This document shows positions 9,103-18,404 of a stretch of 64,000 nucleotides of DNA, one piece after another; the first letter of the stretch is position 1, and every line of letters starts with the position of its first letter. A model generated the notes under the pieces. That model saw only the letters and a list, made by a program, of their open reading frames with translations. It had not been told where the DNA came from and did no database searches. The translations under genes were made by a program, and so were the position numbers. Origin of the DNA: Sphingomonadales bacterium (GTDB lineage Bacteria; Pseudomonadota; Alphaproteobacteria; Sphingomonadales; Kordiimonadaceae); NCBI GenBank assembly GCA_011088215.1, contig JAALKD010000013.1:1-64000 (forward strand), read 5' to 3'.

Positions 9103-9762
9103 TTAGTGAAATTGCGGTGGCTCTGTAGCGCCGCTCTCAATCACAGACATTTTAAGCAACGTTTCCAAAGTTGCGGCGCGCTTGTCAATCGACGCAGCCT
9201 CCAACAGCGCTTGCTTTTCCGGTGCGCCCATTGGAATTATCATCGACAGGGAATTGACCAAAATATCGTTTGGTGCATCGGCGATGGTATCAAAGTCCGC
9301 ATCCAGCCCGCGCACGTCAAGATAATTTGACAGCGCCGCTAACAGCGTGCGCCGATCAATAGAATCAGGTGTGTTTTCTGCGTGCAGGTCATTGTAACGT
9401 GACCAGTCAGCATGAATTTGCCGATAAGGCGTGGTGGTGCTGAGTTCACTGGCGATTTCAAACCGTGCAACGCCCCTGAGGCGAATGGTGAATCTGTTGT
9501 CACCAGTATCTACCAGGTCATCAATTTTACCGACGCCGCCAACCGAATATACCTCTGGCTCTGCGTCATTGTTGTCTGAGGACTTGGGCTGAACCATGCC
9601 AATCAGGCCATCAGAGGTAACGGCATCGCGGATCATTTGCAGGTACCGTGGTTCGAATATATTTAAGGGCAGATTGCTACCAGGAATTAAGATGACGCCC
9701 GTCAACGGAAAGATCGGAATCTTTATCGGTAATTGGGATATGGCGGCAGCGGGCGAAACCAC
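9103..9762 (-). CDS. LON peptidase substrate-binding domain protein
   Basis: Stand-alone LON-SB (PUA-like) domain protein of 219 residues with no protease or ATPase domain. The diagnostic N-terminus IPIFPLTGVILIPGSNLPLNIFEPRY and the VGGVGKI segment are present. The family is common in alphaproteobacteria beside the YbbN-like thioredoxin, as here. A role in substrate recruitment is inferred. The start is GTG, 9 bp after the thioredoxin stop, indicating co-transcription. Confidence 0.92.
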   Translation of the reverse strand: MVSPAAAISQLPIKIPIFPLTGVILIPGSNLPLNIFEPRYLQMIRDAVTSDGLIGMVQPKSSDNNDAEPEVYSVGGVGKIDDLVDTGDNRFTIRLRGVARFEIASELSTTTPYRQIHADWSRYNDLHAENTPDSIDRRTLLAALSNYLDVRGLDADFDTIADAPNDILVNSLSMIIPMGAPEKQALLEAASIDKRAATLETLLKMSVIESGATEPPQFH

Positions 9763-9771
9763 CGAATTGCC

Positions 9772-10716
9772 CTAACTAAACAAAACCGAGGACAAACGTC
9801 GACGGTATTTTTGAGTGAAAGGATCAGAGGGCCCGGCGGCGTCAAACAGTTTTACCAGGTGTTCGCGCGCGCCGTCATCGTTCCAGCTACGGTCTCGCAT
9901 GATAATGGCAAGCAGAGCATCTGCAGCGGCGTTCATATCACCTGCGGCCTGGTACGCCAGCGCCAGATCAAACCGGGCTTGATAGTTTTGTGGGTCTGCC
10001 TCTACCGCTTTGAGCAGGGGCTCGATGTCGCCGGCATTCTCTGCTTGGGCTGCCAATTCCAGGCCGGTCTCTATCCGCTCGATCCTGTCTTTTAGTGCCT
10101 GATCATTGCGATTTTCTTCGCTGAGCATTGCAGTTATCTCGCGCGCCTGGTCGATCTCATCCATTTTCAGGGCGGCTTCGGCCATACCAACAATTGCACT
10201 GCCGTTTGTTGGGTCGTGTCCCAGAATTTGCTGGTAAAGCTGTGCGGCGGCCACAGTCTCGCCCGCTGTCATTAACTCGTCGGCCTGCCCTAGTGCGGCG
10301 GCAACCGGGTCGCCTGCGTTGTCCGTTCCGCTAAGGGCAACAAGTTTGTCGATAAATTCTTTCAGCTGGGACGGCGGCACCGCGCCCTGAAACCCATCAA
10401 CCGGCTGTCCTTGCCAAAAGGCCAGAACTGTTGGCAGGCTTTTAATCTGTAACTGTGCGCAAATTTGCTGGTTTTGGTCTGCATTGACCATTGCTAGTGC
10501 AACCGCGCCGCCTGCTGCTGTAACGGCGGCCTTAAGCGCAGGCGTTAACTGTTTGCACGGGCCGCACCAGTCAGCCCAAAAGTCAACAATCACCGGTCGG
10601 GTTTGAGACGCCTCGATAACTTCTGCACCAAAGGTCTGCATGGTTGTTTCGGTAATAAGGCTGTCGCCTCCGCTCGGCGTTGCTGGCGGCGGTGTGCCTG
10701 TCATCATTGTATCCAT
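9772..10716 (-). CDS. Thioredoxin-TPR co-chaperone (YbbN/CnoX-like)
   Basis: Protein of 314 residues with a thioredoxin domain (about 25-135) bearing WADWCGPCKQL, an intact CGPC redox centre. A tetratricopeptide region follows (about 145-314; DPTNGSAIVGMAEA and related repeats). This is the CnoX/YbbN arrangement; E. coli CnoX lacks the CxxC whereas many alphaproteobacterial forms keep it. The likely role is a redox-linked holdase that hands clients to chaperones. The track begins at a TTG; I prefer the ATG at 10716. It is the first gene of the trx/LON/Trm112-like operon. Confidence 0.9.
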   Translation of the reverse strand: MDTMMTGTPPPATPSGGDSLITETTMQTFGAEVIEASQTRPVIVDFWADWCGPCKQLTPALKAAVTAAGGAVALAMVNADQNQQICAQLQIKSLPTVLAFWQGQPVDGFQGAVPPSQLKEFIDKLVALSGTDNAGDPVAAALGQADELMTAGETVAAAQLYQQILGHDPTNGSAIVGMAEAALKMDEIDQAREITAMLSEENRNDQALKDRIERIETGLELAAQAENAGDIEPLLKAVEADPQNYQARFDLALAYQAAGDMNAAADALLAIIMRDRSWNDDGAREHLVKLFDAAGPSDPFTQKYRRRLSSVLFS

Positions 10717-10871
10717 CAATCAAACTCAATTACGTGTGGGCGTGTCGTTCTGGGCTATACTTGTGGTTCAGGGTTAGCACAGGGCTCAGGCGTTGTTTTT
10801 ATAGCATACCGCCTGTCTTGCCGCCGCGCCAGTATCCTTTGTTGGTACGATGAAATATTAGTTCATTTCTC

Positions 10872-11384
10872 TCATAGTGGTAGAATGAAAGGCTCAAACC
10901 CGCAGGCCCGGGTGAATTTAATCAGGCCCTCTGGGCTAATGGCGGTTGTTGCCGCGTTGTGAAGTGGGTGAAAATACACCAGTTGATGCACGAGCAGGCC
11001 CTCGTCAAGAATTACCTGAATTGCCGGTCCATCAGGGCCTGGCTGCCTGAGGGTGTTCAACAGGGAAAAGGGCGATACAGCGCAGGGAGTTACACCCAGG
11101 TGGGTCATCAATCGATCCGGGCTGGCAAATGACAAGCGTCCCATTTCTATTTGGTCAGCCAGGCACTTCAGGTTAATCTTGCGTTCTTCCGTGGCAACGA
11201 TTAGCGCATGATTTTTCTTCTTATCGCGCACAAACAGGTTTTTGCTGTGGCCGCCCGGCATGCCTGCGCGAACCGTTTGCGCCTCCTTCACGGTGAAAAC
11301 CGGGCTGTGGCGGTGGGTTTTATGGGTAATCTGCTGCTTGTCCAGGAAAGCGAAAAGCTCAGTTTCAGTTGCGGGTGATTCCAT
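10872..11384 (-). CDS. Prolyl-tRNA synthetase-associated (PrdX/YbaK-type) editing protein
   Basis: Free-standing trans-editing domain of 170 residues that hydrolyses mischarged tRNA, typically Ala-tRNA(Pro). Conserved features are HSPVFTVKEA, GGHSKNLFVRDKK with the catalytic-region lysine, and the GVTPCAVSPF loop. The ORF track opens at 11498, but the extra 38 residues are basic and unrelated. The ATG at 11384 follows an AAAAGAGA ribosome site and gives the normal family length. Confidence 0.9.
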   Translation of the reverse strand: MESPATETELFAFLDKQQITHKTHRHSPVFTVKEAQTVRAGMPGGHSKNLFVRDKKKNHALIVATEERKINLKCLADQIEMGRLSFASPDRLMTHLGVTPCAVSPFSLLNTLRQPGPDGPAIQVILDEGLLVHQLVYFHPLHNAATTAISPEGLIKFTRACGFEPFILPL

Positions 11385-11486
11385 TTTTGTCTCTTTTTTC
11401 AGTGGGCTGTGTTTGACCACGTACCTTGCGAAAAGGCTTGTTTTTCTTACCCTTACGCCAATTTTTAGTAAATGTGAAAATAACTG

Positions 11487-11514
11487 TTGCAAAGGCAATG
11501 CGTATGGCTATTAT
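11487..11514 (+). promoter_or_regulatory. Probable promoter of tRNA-Gly
   Basis: TTGCAA (11487) and TATTAT (11509) are 16 bp apart and the expected transcription start lies about 55 bp before the tRNA. It is the best sigma-70-like pair in the gap between the PrdX-type gene and the tRNA. Confidence 0.45.
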
Positions 11515-11576
11515 CCCGCCTCGCAAGCGGCATAGCCGTGATCCCTGCAGGTGTTTGATACATCTGAACGTTTTGA

Positions 11577-11651
11577 GCGGGCGTAGCTCAGGGGTAGAGC
11601 ATAACCTTGCCAAGGTTAGGGTCGTGAGTTCGAATCTCATCGCCCGCTCCA
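11577..11651 (+). tRNA. tRNA-Gly (anticodon GCC)
   Basis: The cloverleaf folds cleanly: acceptor GCGGGCG/CGCCCGC, D arm GCTC/GAGC, anticodon stem TAACC/GGTTA with loop TTGCCAA (anticodon GCC), and T arm GTGAG/CTCAT with TTCGAAT. The discriminator is T and the CCA end is encoded (11649-11651). It is a single tRNA with its own terminator directly downstream. Confidence 0.97.
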
Positions 11652-11656
11652 AAAAC

Positions 11657-11682
11657 AACCGGCCCTTGTGGCCGGTTTTTTT
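11657..11682 (+). terminator. Rho-independent terminator after tRNA-Gly
   Basis: A perfect 8-bp stem AACCGGCC/GGCCGGTT with a CTTGT loop is followed by a run of T, starting 6 bases after the tRNA CCA end. Confidence 0.93.
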
Positions 11683-11752
11683 ATGTTTATCCTCCCCCAA
11701 ATTTATTTTTAGCCTAAGTTAAAATCTGTAAATGACAGTTTGGGAGGACGTG

Positions 11753-12952
11753 GTGAAGTTTGGACTTATTAAAATTATTGCTGGTGCGGTGATGCTGTCG
11801 GCGTGCAGCGGCCTGTCTGATCCGGCGGTTGACCCTGAGACCGGCGACAATATATACGCGAACGGCGACAAGTGGCTATGTTTGCCAGGCCGCCCAGATG
11901 CCAAGGCAGATGCTTGTGTCGGTGATTGGTCGGCAACCATAATTAATGCCGACGGCAGCGCCACCGTCGAGCCTTTTATCGCCGACCCCAACGCACCAAT
12001 CGACTGCTTTTATGTCTATCCAACTGTTTCCACCGACCTTAGCGGTAACAGTGACTGGGACGTGGATATTCAGGAAACCGGCGTTGCCGCCATTCAACTT
12101 GCGCGTTTTGGCGGGGTTTGCAAATTGTATGCGCCAATTTATCGGCAAGTAACTCTTACGGCGCTGGCATCTGATAGTGCGGGCTTTTCCATAGACCGTG
12201 ATGTGCCGCTTGCGGATGCAGACGTTAAGGCTGCGTGGGATTATTATCTGGAGCATTATAATGCCGGGCGCGGCGTTGTGTTGCTTGGCCACTCGCAGGG
12301 ATCCTACCGTCTGGGCACGCTCATCCAAAAACATATTGACGGCCAGCCTATCCAAAATCAGATTGTTGGCGCGCATTTGCTAGGTGCCAACGCGCCAGTG
12401 AAAAAAGATGGTGGTGTCGGCGGAACTTTTGAAACTTTCCCGCTATGCCGCGCTAGCAGCGAAATTGGTTGTTTCACTGGTCTTGTTTCATTTCGTGAAA
12501 CGTCGCCGCCTCCCGCTGGTGGCTATTTTGGCTTTGCCGAAAAAGACGATGAAGTTAACGCCTGCGTTAACCCAGCAGCGCCGGGCGGCGGCAAGACACC
12601 GCTCGATGTTCTGGTGCCTACGCGAAAACTTTTGGGTGACCGAACAGCGCGTGCCGAAAACACCATCAGATGGAGTGAGCAACACCCAACCGTTGACACA
12701 AACTTCGTTTCTTTGCCCGGTTTGATTTCCGGACAATGTCTGGAGCGTGACGGCGCATCTTATTTGGCCGTAAGCATAAATGCAGACCCCACCGACCCTC
12801 GTACAGACGAGATATCCGGTGATCTAGTTGTTGATGGTGAACTGTATGCAGATTGGGGCCTGCATTTGCTGGATGTGAATTTGGTGCTCGGCGATTTGGT
12901 CGAAATGGTTAGCCTGCAGGGCGAAGTCTACCTGCAGAATGTTACCCAATAG
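11753..12952 (+). CDS. DUF3089 lipase-like lipoprotein
   Basis: Alpha/beta-hydrolase-type protein of 399 residues with a lipoprotein signal (LIKIIAGAVMLSAC, Cys near residue 17) and the nucleophile elbow GHSQGS with Ser near residue 181. The YVYPTVSTD-like segment and overall layout match DUF3089 proteins, annotated as lipase-like. The track starts at an ATG (11732), but GGGAGG lies inside that stretch, 5 bases before the GTG at 11753, and starting there gives a proper signal peptide. Substrate unknown. It heads a plus-strand run of envelope hydrolases. Confidence 0.8.
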   Translation: MKFGLIKIIAGAVMLSACSGLSDPAVDPETGDNIYANGDKWLCLPGRPDAKADACVGDWSATIINADGSATVEPFIADPNAPIDCFYVYPTVSTDLSGNSDWDVDIQETGVAAIQLARFGGVCKLYAPIYRQVTLTALASDSAGFSIDRDVPLADADVKAAWDYYLEHYNAGRGVVLLGHSQGSYRLGTLIQKHIDGQPIQNQIVGAHLLGANAPVKKDGGVGGTFETFPLCRASSEIGCFTGLVSFRETSPPPAGGYFGFAEKDDEVNACVNPAAPGGGKTPLDVLVPTRKLLGDRTARAENTIRWSEQHPTVDTNFVSLPGLISGQCLERDGASYLAVSINADPTDPRTDEISGDLVVDGELYADWGLHLLDVNLVLGDLVEMVSLQGEVYLQNVTQ

Positions 12953-13062
12953 ATCACAGCTGTTTGGTGAAGGGTTGAGTTGCTTTATTTCGCCAGCTAT
13001 GAAGTCTGAATCAACTGCTCGCGTTGGCTGGCAACGGGCGTATGGAAATTGGGGAATCCGTG

Positions 13063-15642
13063 GTGAAGTATTTGGCTGTACCTTTATTGTTGTTGGCAGC
13101 ATGCACCGAGCAAGTTGCGGACGACCCAATAGTTCAAGGTGTAACTGTTGAACCCGGAGTGTCGTGGCAGTTGGCGGAAAGCCGGGCGGCCATACTCTCA
13201 AACATCAATTACGCCCTGACATTCAGGGTTCCCGAACAGGAATCGGAGCAGATTACCGCCCATGAAACTGCAAGCTTCGCGCTTGCCGAAGTGAGAGACG
13301 ACCTGCAATTTGATTTTCGAGAAAGTGCAGCCAACATTCACAGCGTAACCGTAAACGGGACAAAACAGGCCGTTGATCACCGCGCTGAGCATCTGGTTAT
13401 TCCTGCCTCCAGTTTGCAGGTTGGAAGCAATACAGTTGAGATAGATTTCATTGCTGGTAACAGTTCGCTGAACCGGTCAGCTGATTTTCTTTATACGCTT
13501 TTTGTGCCGGACCGGGCGCGTACCGCCTTTCCGGTTTTTGATCAACCCAACCTTAAAGCCACCTACAATCTGACCCTTGAATTGCCGTCTGACTGGCAGG
13601 CGCTTGCTAATGCCCCGATTTCCGGAACTTTTGAAAAAGGCGATAGGCGCACGCATATTTTTAAAACATCGGACCGGCTCAGCACCTACTTGTTCTCATT
13701 TGTTGCCGGCAAATTTGACACGGTAACTCGCATGGTGGGTGGGCGTGAAATGACCTTGCTACACCGGGAGACCGATACCGATAAAATCACACGCAATATG
13801 GATGCTATTTTCCAATTACATGCGGAGGCGCTGGCATGGCTGGAGGATTACACCGGTATCGTCTATCCGTTTCAAAAATTTGACTTTGCTGCAATCCCGG
13901 CGTTCCAGTACGGCGGCATGGAGCACGCCGGAGCGATACAGTACCGATCGTCAAGCTTGTTTTTGGAAAAAGACCCTTCTGAGGCGCAACTTTTAAACCG
14001 CGCTAGTCTGATTGCTCATGAAACTGCTCATATGTGGTTTGGTGATTTGGTGACCATGAATTGGTTTGATGATGTTTGGACCAAAGAAGTTTTTGCAAAC
14101 TTTATGGCTTCAAAAATTGTTAATCCCAGCTTTCCCGATATTGACCATGATCTGAATTTCCTTCTCAGTCGTTATCCAGCAGCCTATTCGGTGGACCGCA
14201 CCGAAGGCGCGAACGCTATTCGCCAGCATTTGCCTAATCTGAATGAGGCGGGCACGCTGTATGGGGCCATTATTTACAATAAAGCGCCAATTATGATGCG
14301 TCAGCTTGAGGCGTTGTTGGGCGAAGGCGCGTTCCGGGACGGCATGCGGGACTATTTGACTAAATTTGCCGATGCGAACGCCACTTGGCCTGACCTCATC
14401 GCTATTCTTGATAAAAAAACGGACTCTGACTTGAATGCATGGAGCGAAACCTGGGTAAATACATCTGGACGTCCCGACTTTCGTTTTGATCGCATCGAAG
14501 AACAGCAATCGGCAGGTTCCTTGCGATTGAGTCAATATGACCGGAGCGGTCAAAATCGCTTTTGGCCGCAGCAGTTTTCGGTTTTAAATGCCAGTAGATC
14601 AAATGCCAGTGAACTTCGCCCTGAAGTCTCGGTGTCCTTTGTGTCGCCAAAGGTTGAAATTGATCAGGGGGCCGAAGAAGAGCTGTTGTTGAATGCCAAC
14701 GGTATGGGGTACGGCCTGTTCCCGGCCTCTATCGAGTTTGCAGAGAAAAACTGGGCGACCCTTAGTGATGTGCAAAAAGGGGTTGTCACGCTCGCTCTCT
14801 TCGAAGCTTTGCAGGAAAATGATCCAGCGGTTCGTCCGAATGAATATGTCCGATTTTTGATAGGGGTCAGCGAGCGAGAGCAGAACGAGCTATTGCTGGA
14901 TGCCATGTTGCGTCAATTGGATACAATATTTTGGTCGTTTTTAGACGTCAGCGAACGAATGAATGTTGCAGATAAGATAGAGGAACTGTTGTGGGTCGGT
15001 GCCAACAATGACCAACGGTCGATTAGCACCCGAAAAGTGTTTTTTAACCGATTCAGCGCTGCCGCGTATACAACGTCCGGGCTTGAGAAACTGCATGACG
15101 TTTGGGCCGAGACGGTGCCTTTGGAGGGGATATCGTTTTCGCCGCGAGAACAAACAACACTGGCGGCGCTTCTGGCGGTTAAAACTCCACAAATAGCTGG
15201 CAGGGTTTTGACCGAACAGCTGGGCCGTATCAAAAACCCAGACGACCGCGCCCGTTTTGAGTTTTTGATGCCCGCGCTCTCGGCGGACGAAGCAGTGCGC
15301 GATAATTTTTTTGCAACACTTATGCGGGAAGAAAATCGCCAGCAGGAAAACTGGGTTCTGGCCGCTCTAGGTTACTTACATCATCCGCTCAGGGTTGAGA
15401 GTTCAGAAAAATATATTTTGCCAAGCCTTGAGTTGTTGCAGGATATTCAGCGCACCGGGGATATTTTCTTTCCCGCCGGATGGACAGCACGCACGCTTGC
15501 AAGCCATAACAGCGATGCTGCTGTGCGAACAGTTCGGCAGTTTTTGGATGATAGGCCGGACTATAATCATCAGCTTCGACTTAAAATTTTGCAGGCGGCA
15601 GACCGCCTTTTTCGAGCAAACCGGATTCTTGCCTCTAAATAA
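13063..15642 (+). CDS. M1-family aminopeptidase lipoprotein
   Basis: Zinc aminopeptidase of about 859 residues. A short lipoprotein signal (KYLAVPLLLLAAC) is followed by a beta-rich N-terminal domain, then the catalytic domain with the substrate-binding GGMEHAG loop (usually GxMEN; the Asn is His here) and HETAHMWFGDLVT...TKE, an HExxH-18-E zinc site with the first His near residue 319. A helical C-terminal ERAP1-like domain completes it. The track starts at a TTG (13024); GTG at 13060 or 13063 leaves a proper signal peptide. It probably trims peptides in the periplasm. Confidence 0.9.
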   Translation: MKYLAVPLLLLAACTEQVADDPIVQGVTVEPGVSWQLAESRAAILSNINYALTFRVPEQESEQITAHETASFALAEVRDDLQFDFRESAANIHSVTVNGTKQAVDHRAEHLVIPASSLQVGSNTVEIDFIAGNSSLNRSADFLYTLFVPDRARTAFPVFDQPNLKATYNLTLELPSDWQALANAPISGTFEKGDRRTHIFKTSDRLSTYLFSFVAGKFDTVTRMVGGREMTLLHRETDTDKITRNMDAIFQLHAEALAWLEDYTGIVYPFQKFDFAAIPAFQYGGMEHAGAIQYRSSSLFLEKDPSEAQLLNRASLIAHETAHMWFGDLVTMNWFDDVWTKEVFANFMASKIVNPSFPDIDHDLNFLLSRYPAAYSVDRTEGANAIRQHLPNLNEAGTLYGAIIYNKAPIMMRQLEALLGEGAFRDGMRDYLTKFADANATWPDLIAILDKKTDSDLNAWSETWVNTSGRPDFRFDRIEEQQSAGSLRLSQYDRSGQNRFWPQQFSVLNASRSNASELRPEVSVSFVSPKVEIDQGAEEELLLNANGMGYGLFPASIEFAEKNWATLSDVQKGVVTLALFEALQENDPAVRPNEYVRFLIGVSEREQNELLLDAMLRQLDTIFWSFLDVSERMNVADKIEELLWVGANNDQRSISTRKVFFNRFSAAAYTTSGLEKLHDVWAETVPLEGISFSPREQTTLAALLAVKTPQIAGRVLTEQLGRIKNPDDRARFEFLMPALSADEAVRDNFFATLMREENRQQENWVLAALGYLHHPLRVESSEKYILPSLELLQDIQRTGDIFFPAGWTARTLASHNSDAAVRTVRQFLDDRPDYNHQLRLKILQAADRLFRANRILASK

Positions 15643-15661
15643 CGCGCCTTGAGCGGGTAGC

Positions 15662-17965
15662 TTGAGGAAGGCGAATGCATTCCTGATGTTGTGCTGTCCG
15701 CCGCCTGCTTTACAGGTGTTGGCACTGCCCCTATGCTGTCGGCCAGAATTGGGTATTCGTTTATCTTTGATATCTTTGGGGGCATTTGATGCGGTATTTT
15801 TTCTATTTCTTGTTGCGGCGTGCGATAGCGAGCCTCGCGAACAAACCGAATTGGAACGCTGGCAGGCGATGGCCGAGCGCGTGTCAATTACGCGCGACAA
15901 ATGGGGCATCCCGCATGTTTATGGGCCGACCGATGCAGATGCGGTGTTCGGCATGCTCTATGCTCAGGCCGAGGATGACTTTAACCGTATTGAGATGAAC
16001 TTTCTAACCGCAATGGGCCGTGCTGCAGAGGCGGAAGGCGAAGGGAAGCTGTACCAAGACCTGCGCATGCGTTTGTTTATCGATCCGGATGTCATTAAAG
16101 CGGAATATGCATCCAGCCCCGACTGGTTGAAAGCCCTGATGAACGCCTGGGCGGACGGTCTCAACTATTATTTGGCAACCCACCCTGAGGTGCGCCCGAA
16201 AGTGTTGACTCGCTTTGAGCCCTGGATGGCGCTTACCTTCAGTGAAGGCAGCATCGGCGGCGATATTGAGCGGGTGAACCTGCGCAGGCTTGAAGCTTTT
16301 TATGGCGGCACACCGGTTGATATGCTGGCGGCTCGGGTTGATGTCCTGCCACCTGAGCCTCGTGGCTCCAACGGTTTTGCCATCGCACCCGCCAATAGCG
16401 CAAGCGGCAACGCCCTTTTGCTAATTAACCCGCACACCAGTTTCTATTTCCGCGCGGAAATGCATGTTCGTAGCGACGAAGGCCTGAACGCATATGGTGC
16501 GGTTACCTGGGGCCAATTTTTCATCTATCAGGGCTTTAACGAGAATACCGGCTGGATGCACACCTCCAGCGGCGCAGACACCATTGACTGGTACGACGAA
16601 AGTATCCTGCGCAAGGATGACGGCGTTTATTACCGCTACGGCAGCGAAGAACTGAAACTTAAAGAAAGCGATATAACGCTGGCGTATAAATCAGACAAGG
16701 GCATGGCTGAACGCACGGTTAGAGTTTACCATAGCCACCATGGGCCTATCATTGCGGGCGAAGGCGGCGCCTGGCAATCAATTCGGTTGATGAACGAACC
16801 CAAGAAAGCGCTGATGCAATCATATCTGCGCACTAAATCGGCAGATTATGCAGGCTATGTTGAAAGCATGCGCTATCACACCAATTCGTCGAATAATACT
16901 GTGTTTGCCGACAGCAGCGGCAATATCGCTTATTTTCACGGCAACCATATTCCGAAGCGCGATACGTCGTTTGACTGGTCGAAACCGGTTGACGGAAGTA
17001 ACCCGGCAACCGAGTGGGGCGAGTTGCACACTCTTGAGGAGACTGTCGGCGTTTTAAACCCTGCAACCGGGTGGTTACAAAATACCAACAACACGCCCTA
17101 TTCGGTAATAGGTGCCACTAGCCCAAAGGCAGAAGACTTTCCGCCTTACATGGCAACTTTCCCGGAAAATTACCGCGGCATCAATGCGGTCAAAGTGCTG
17201 GAAGGCAAAAAAGGTTTCACGCTGGATAGTCTGATTGCAGCAGCTTACGACCCTTATTTGGCGGCCTTCGACGATCTTTTACCGCCTTTATTGTCCGATT
17301 ATGACGCGCTTGGCGCCAGTGATCCGACGCGAAATGCGCTTGCGGATCAAATTGAAACTCTGCGGACCTGGAATCGCAGGTCGACCAAAGACAGTGCCGC
17401 GACAACCTTGGCAATATATTGGGGCCGCGACATATGGCGAACAGCGTTCGGTGACGACGTGGCCGTGGCTGATTACCGTGCTCGCGGCATTACACGGGAT
17501 GCCTACATTGCAGAAACAGCGGGTCGAGTTGGGCTTGCTGCTTTGGCGCGGGCGACCGAAAAACTGGTTGCTGACTTTGGCGCCTGGCAAACCCCTTGGG
17601 GCGAAGTGAACCGTTTTCAGCGCTTGACCGGTGACATTGTTCAGCCTTTTGATGATAGTGCCCCAAGTGTACCTGTGGGTTTTGCATCGTCGCGCTGGGG
17701 CTCGCTCGCGGCCTATGGTCAGCGCACCTTCAACGATACCAAAAAAATATACGGCACCCGCGGCAACAGTTTTGTTGCGGTGGTTGAGTTTGGTGAGCGA
17801 GTAAAGGCGAAGGCCGTTACTGCAGGTGGTCAAAGCGGCGACCCGGCGTCAAAGCATTTTGATGATCAGATCGAGCTTTATGCGAGCGGCCAAATGCGCC
17901 CGGTGTATTTCTACCCCGAAGACATTAAAGCGGTGGCAGAGCGGACATATCACCCGGGTCAATAG
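15662..17965 (+). CDS. Penicillin acylase family protein (N-terminus uncertain)
   Basis: Ntn-hydrolase precursor that self-cleaves between alpha and beta chains. The nucleophile Ser is in GSNGFAI (about residue 236 of the listed ORF), and ITRDKWGIPHVYG marks the alpha-chain start. Family members cleave acyl amides such as beta-lactams, N-acyl-homoserine lactones or N-acyl amino acids; the substrate is unknown. A lipobox LVAACDSE lies near residue 53. The N-terminus is odd: the listed start gives a cysteine-rich, unconvincing leader. An ATG at 15789 in another frame reads MRYFF and would join the lipobox if the run of six T after it had seven, so a one-base loss, error or slippage site is likely. 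Confidence 0.85.
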   Translation: MRKANAFLMLCCPPPALQVLALPLCCRPELGIRLSLISLGAFDAVFFLFLVAACDSEPREQTELERWQAMAERVSITRDKWGIPHVYGPTDADAVFGMLYAQAEDDFNRIEMNFLTAMGRAAEAEGEGKLYQDLRMRLFIDPDVIKAEYASSPDWLKALMNAWADGLNYYLATHPEVRPKVLTRFEPWMALTFSEGSIGGDIERVNLRRLEAFYGGTPVDMLAARVDVLPPEPRGSNGFAIAPANSASGNALLLINPHTSFYFRAEMHVRSDEGLNAYGAVTWGQFFIYQGFNENTGWMHTSSGADTIDWYDESILRKDDGVYYRYGSEELKLKESDITLAYKSDKGMAERTVRVYHSHHGPIIAGEGGAWQSIRLMNEPKKALMQSYLRTKSADYAGYVESMRYHTNSSNNTVFADSSGNIAYFHGNHIPKRDTSFDWSKPVDGSNPATEWGELHTLEETVGVLNPATGWLQNTNNTPYSVIGATSPKAEDFPPYMATFPENYRGINAVKVLEGKKGFTLDSLIAAAYDPYLAAFDDLLPPLLSDYDALGASDPTRNALADQIETLRTWNRRSTKDSAATTLAIYWGRDIWRTAFGDDVAVADYRARGITRDAYIAETAGRVGLAALARATEKLVADFGAWQTPWGEVNRFQRLTGDIVQPFDDSAPSVPVGFASSRWGSLAAYGQRTFNDTKKIYGTRGNSFVAVVEFGERVKAKAVTAGGQSGDPASKHFDDQIELYASGQMRPVYFYPEDIKAVAERTYHPGQ

Positions 17966-17990
17966 CCTGAATGTGGCTGCAGCCGGTGAT

Positions 17991-18383
17991 CTATTTTTCA
18001 GCTGACTTCACTGAATAGTAGATCACCAGGCAGACAAACGCTGTGGGAAGGATAACCGTTACCAAGTCTGAGGCGACTTGCATGCTGGCGAGTTGACCGG
18101 TCACCATCTCAGTAATATGAATGAGACTGTGCAGACCAAGAAATAAAACAGCGGAAACCGCGAACGGCACCCGCCATTTCGCAATGTAAGCCGCAAGTAA
18201 AAGCGCCGTTCCAGCGGTAAGATATGCAGCGCCTACATCGCCAAGAAAATGTTCGTTCAAGGGCCCTGTATGAGCGGTAAAACGCTCATAGAAAAAGCCC
18301 GTCATGAAATAGGCCATAATGCCTGTGGCAAAGTGATAGGCACCCAGAATATAGAGCATGAGCGTCATCGTTTTCGACTTCAT
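17991..18383 (-). CDS. Four-helix membrane protein of unknown function
   Basis: 130 residues with four predicted membrane segments (about 8-28, 48-66, 72-92 and 104-124) and a basic C-terminus. I recognise no catalytic motif; the shape resembles small DUF-type four-TM proteins such as DUF4345, but I cannot confirm this. It lies 21 bp downstream of the amidohydrolase gene on the same strand, has an AGGA site before its ATG, and may be co-transcribed with it. Confidence 0.7.
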   Translation of the reverse strand: MKSKTMTLMLYILGAYHFATGIMAYFMTGFFYERFTAHTGPLNEHFLGDVGAAYLTAGTALLLAAYIAKWRVPFAVSAVLFLGLHSLIHITEMVTGQLASMQVASDLVTVILPTAFVCLVIYYSVKSAEK

Positions 18384-18404
18384 AATAACGTCCTTCCTGA
18401 AAGC

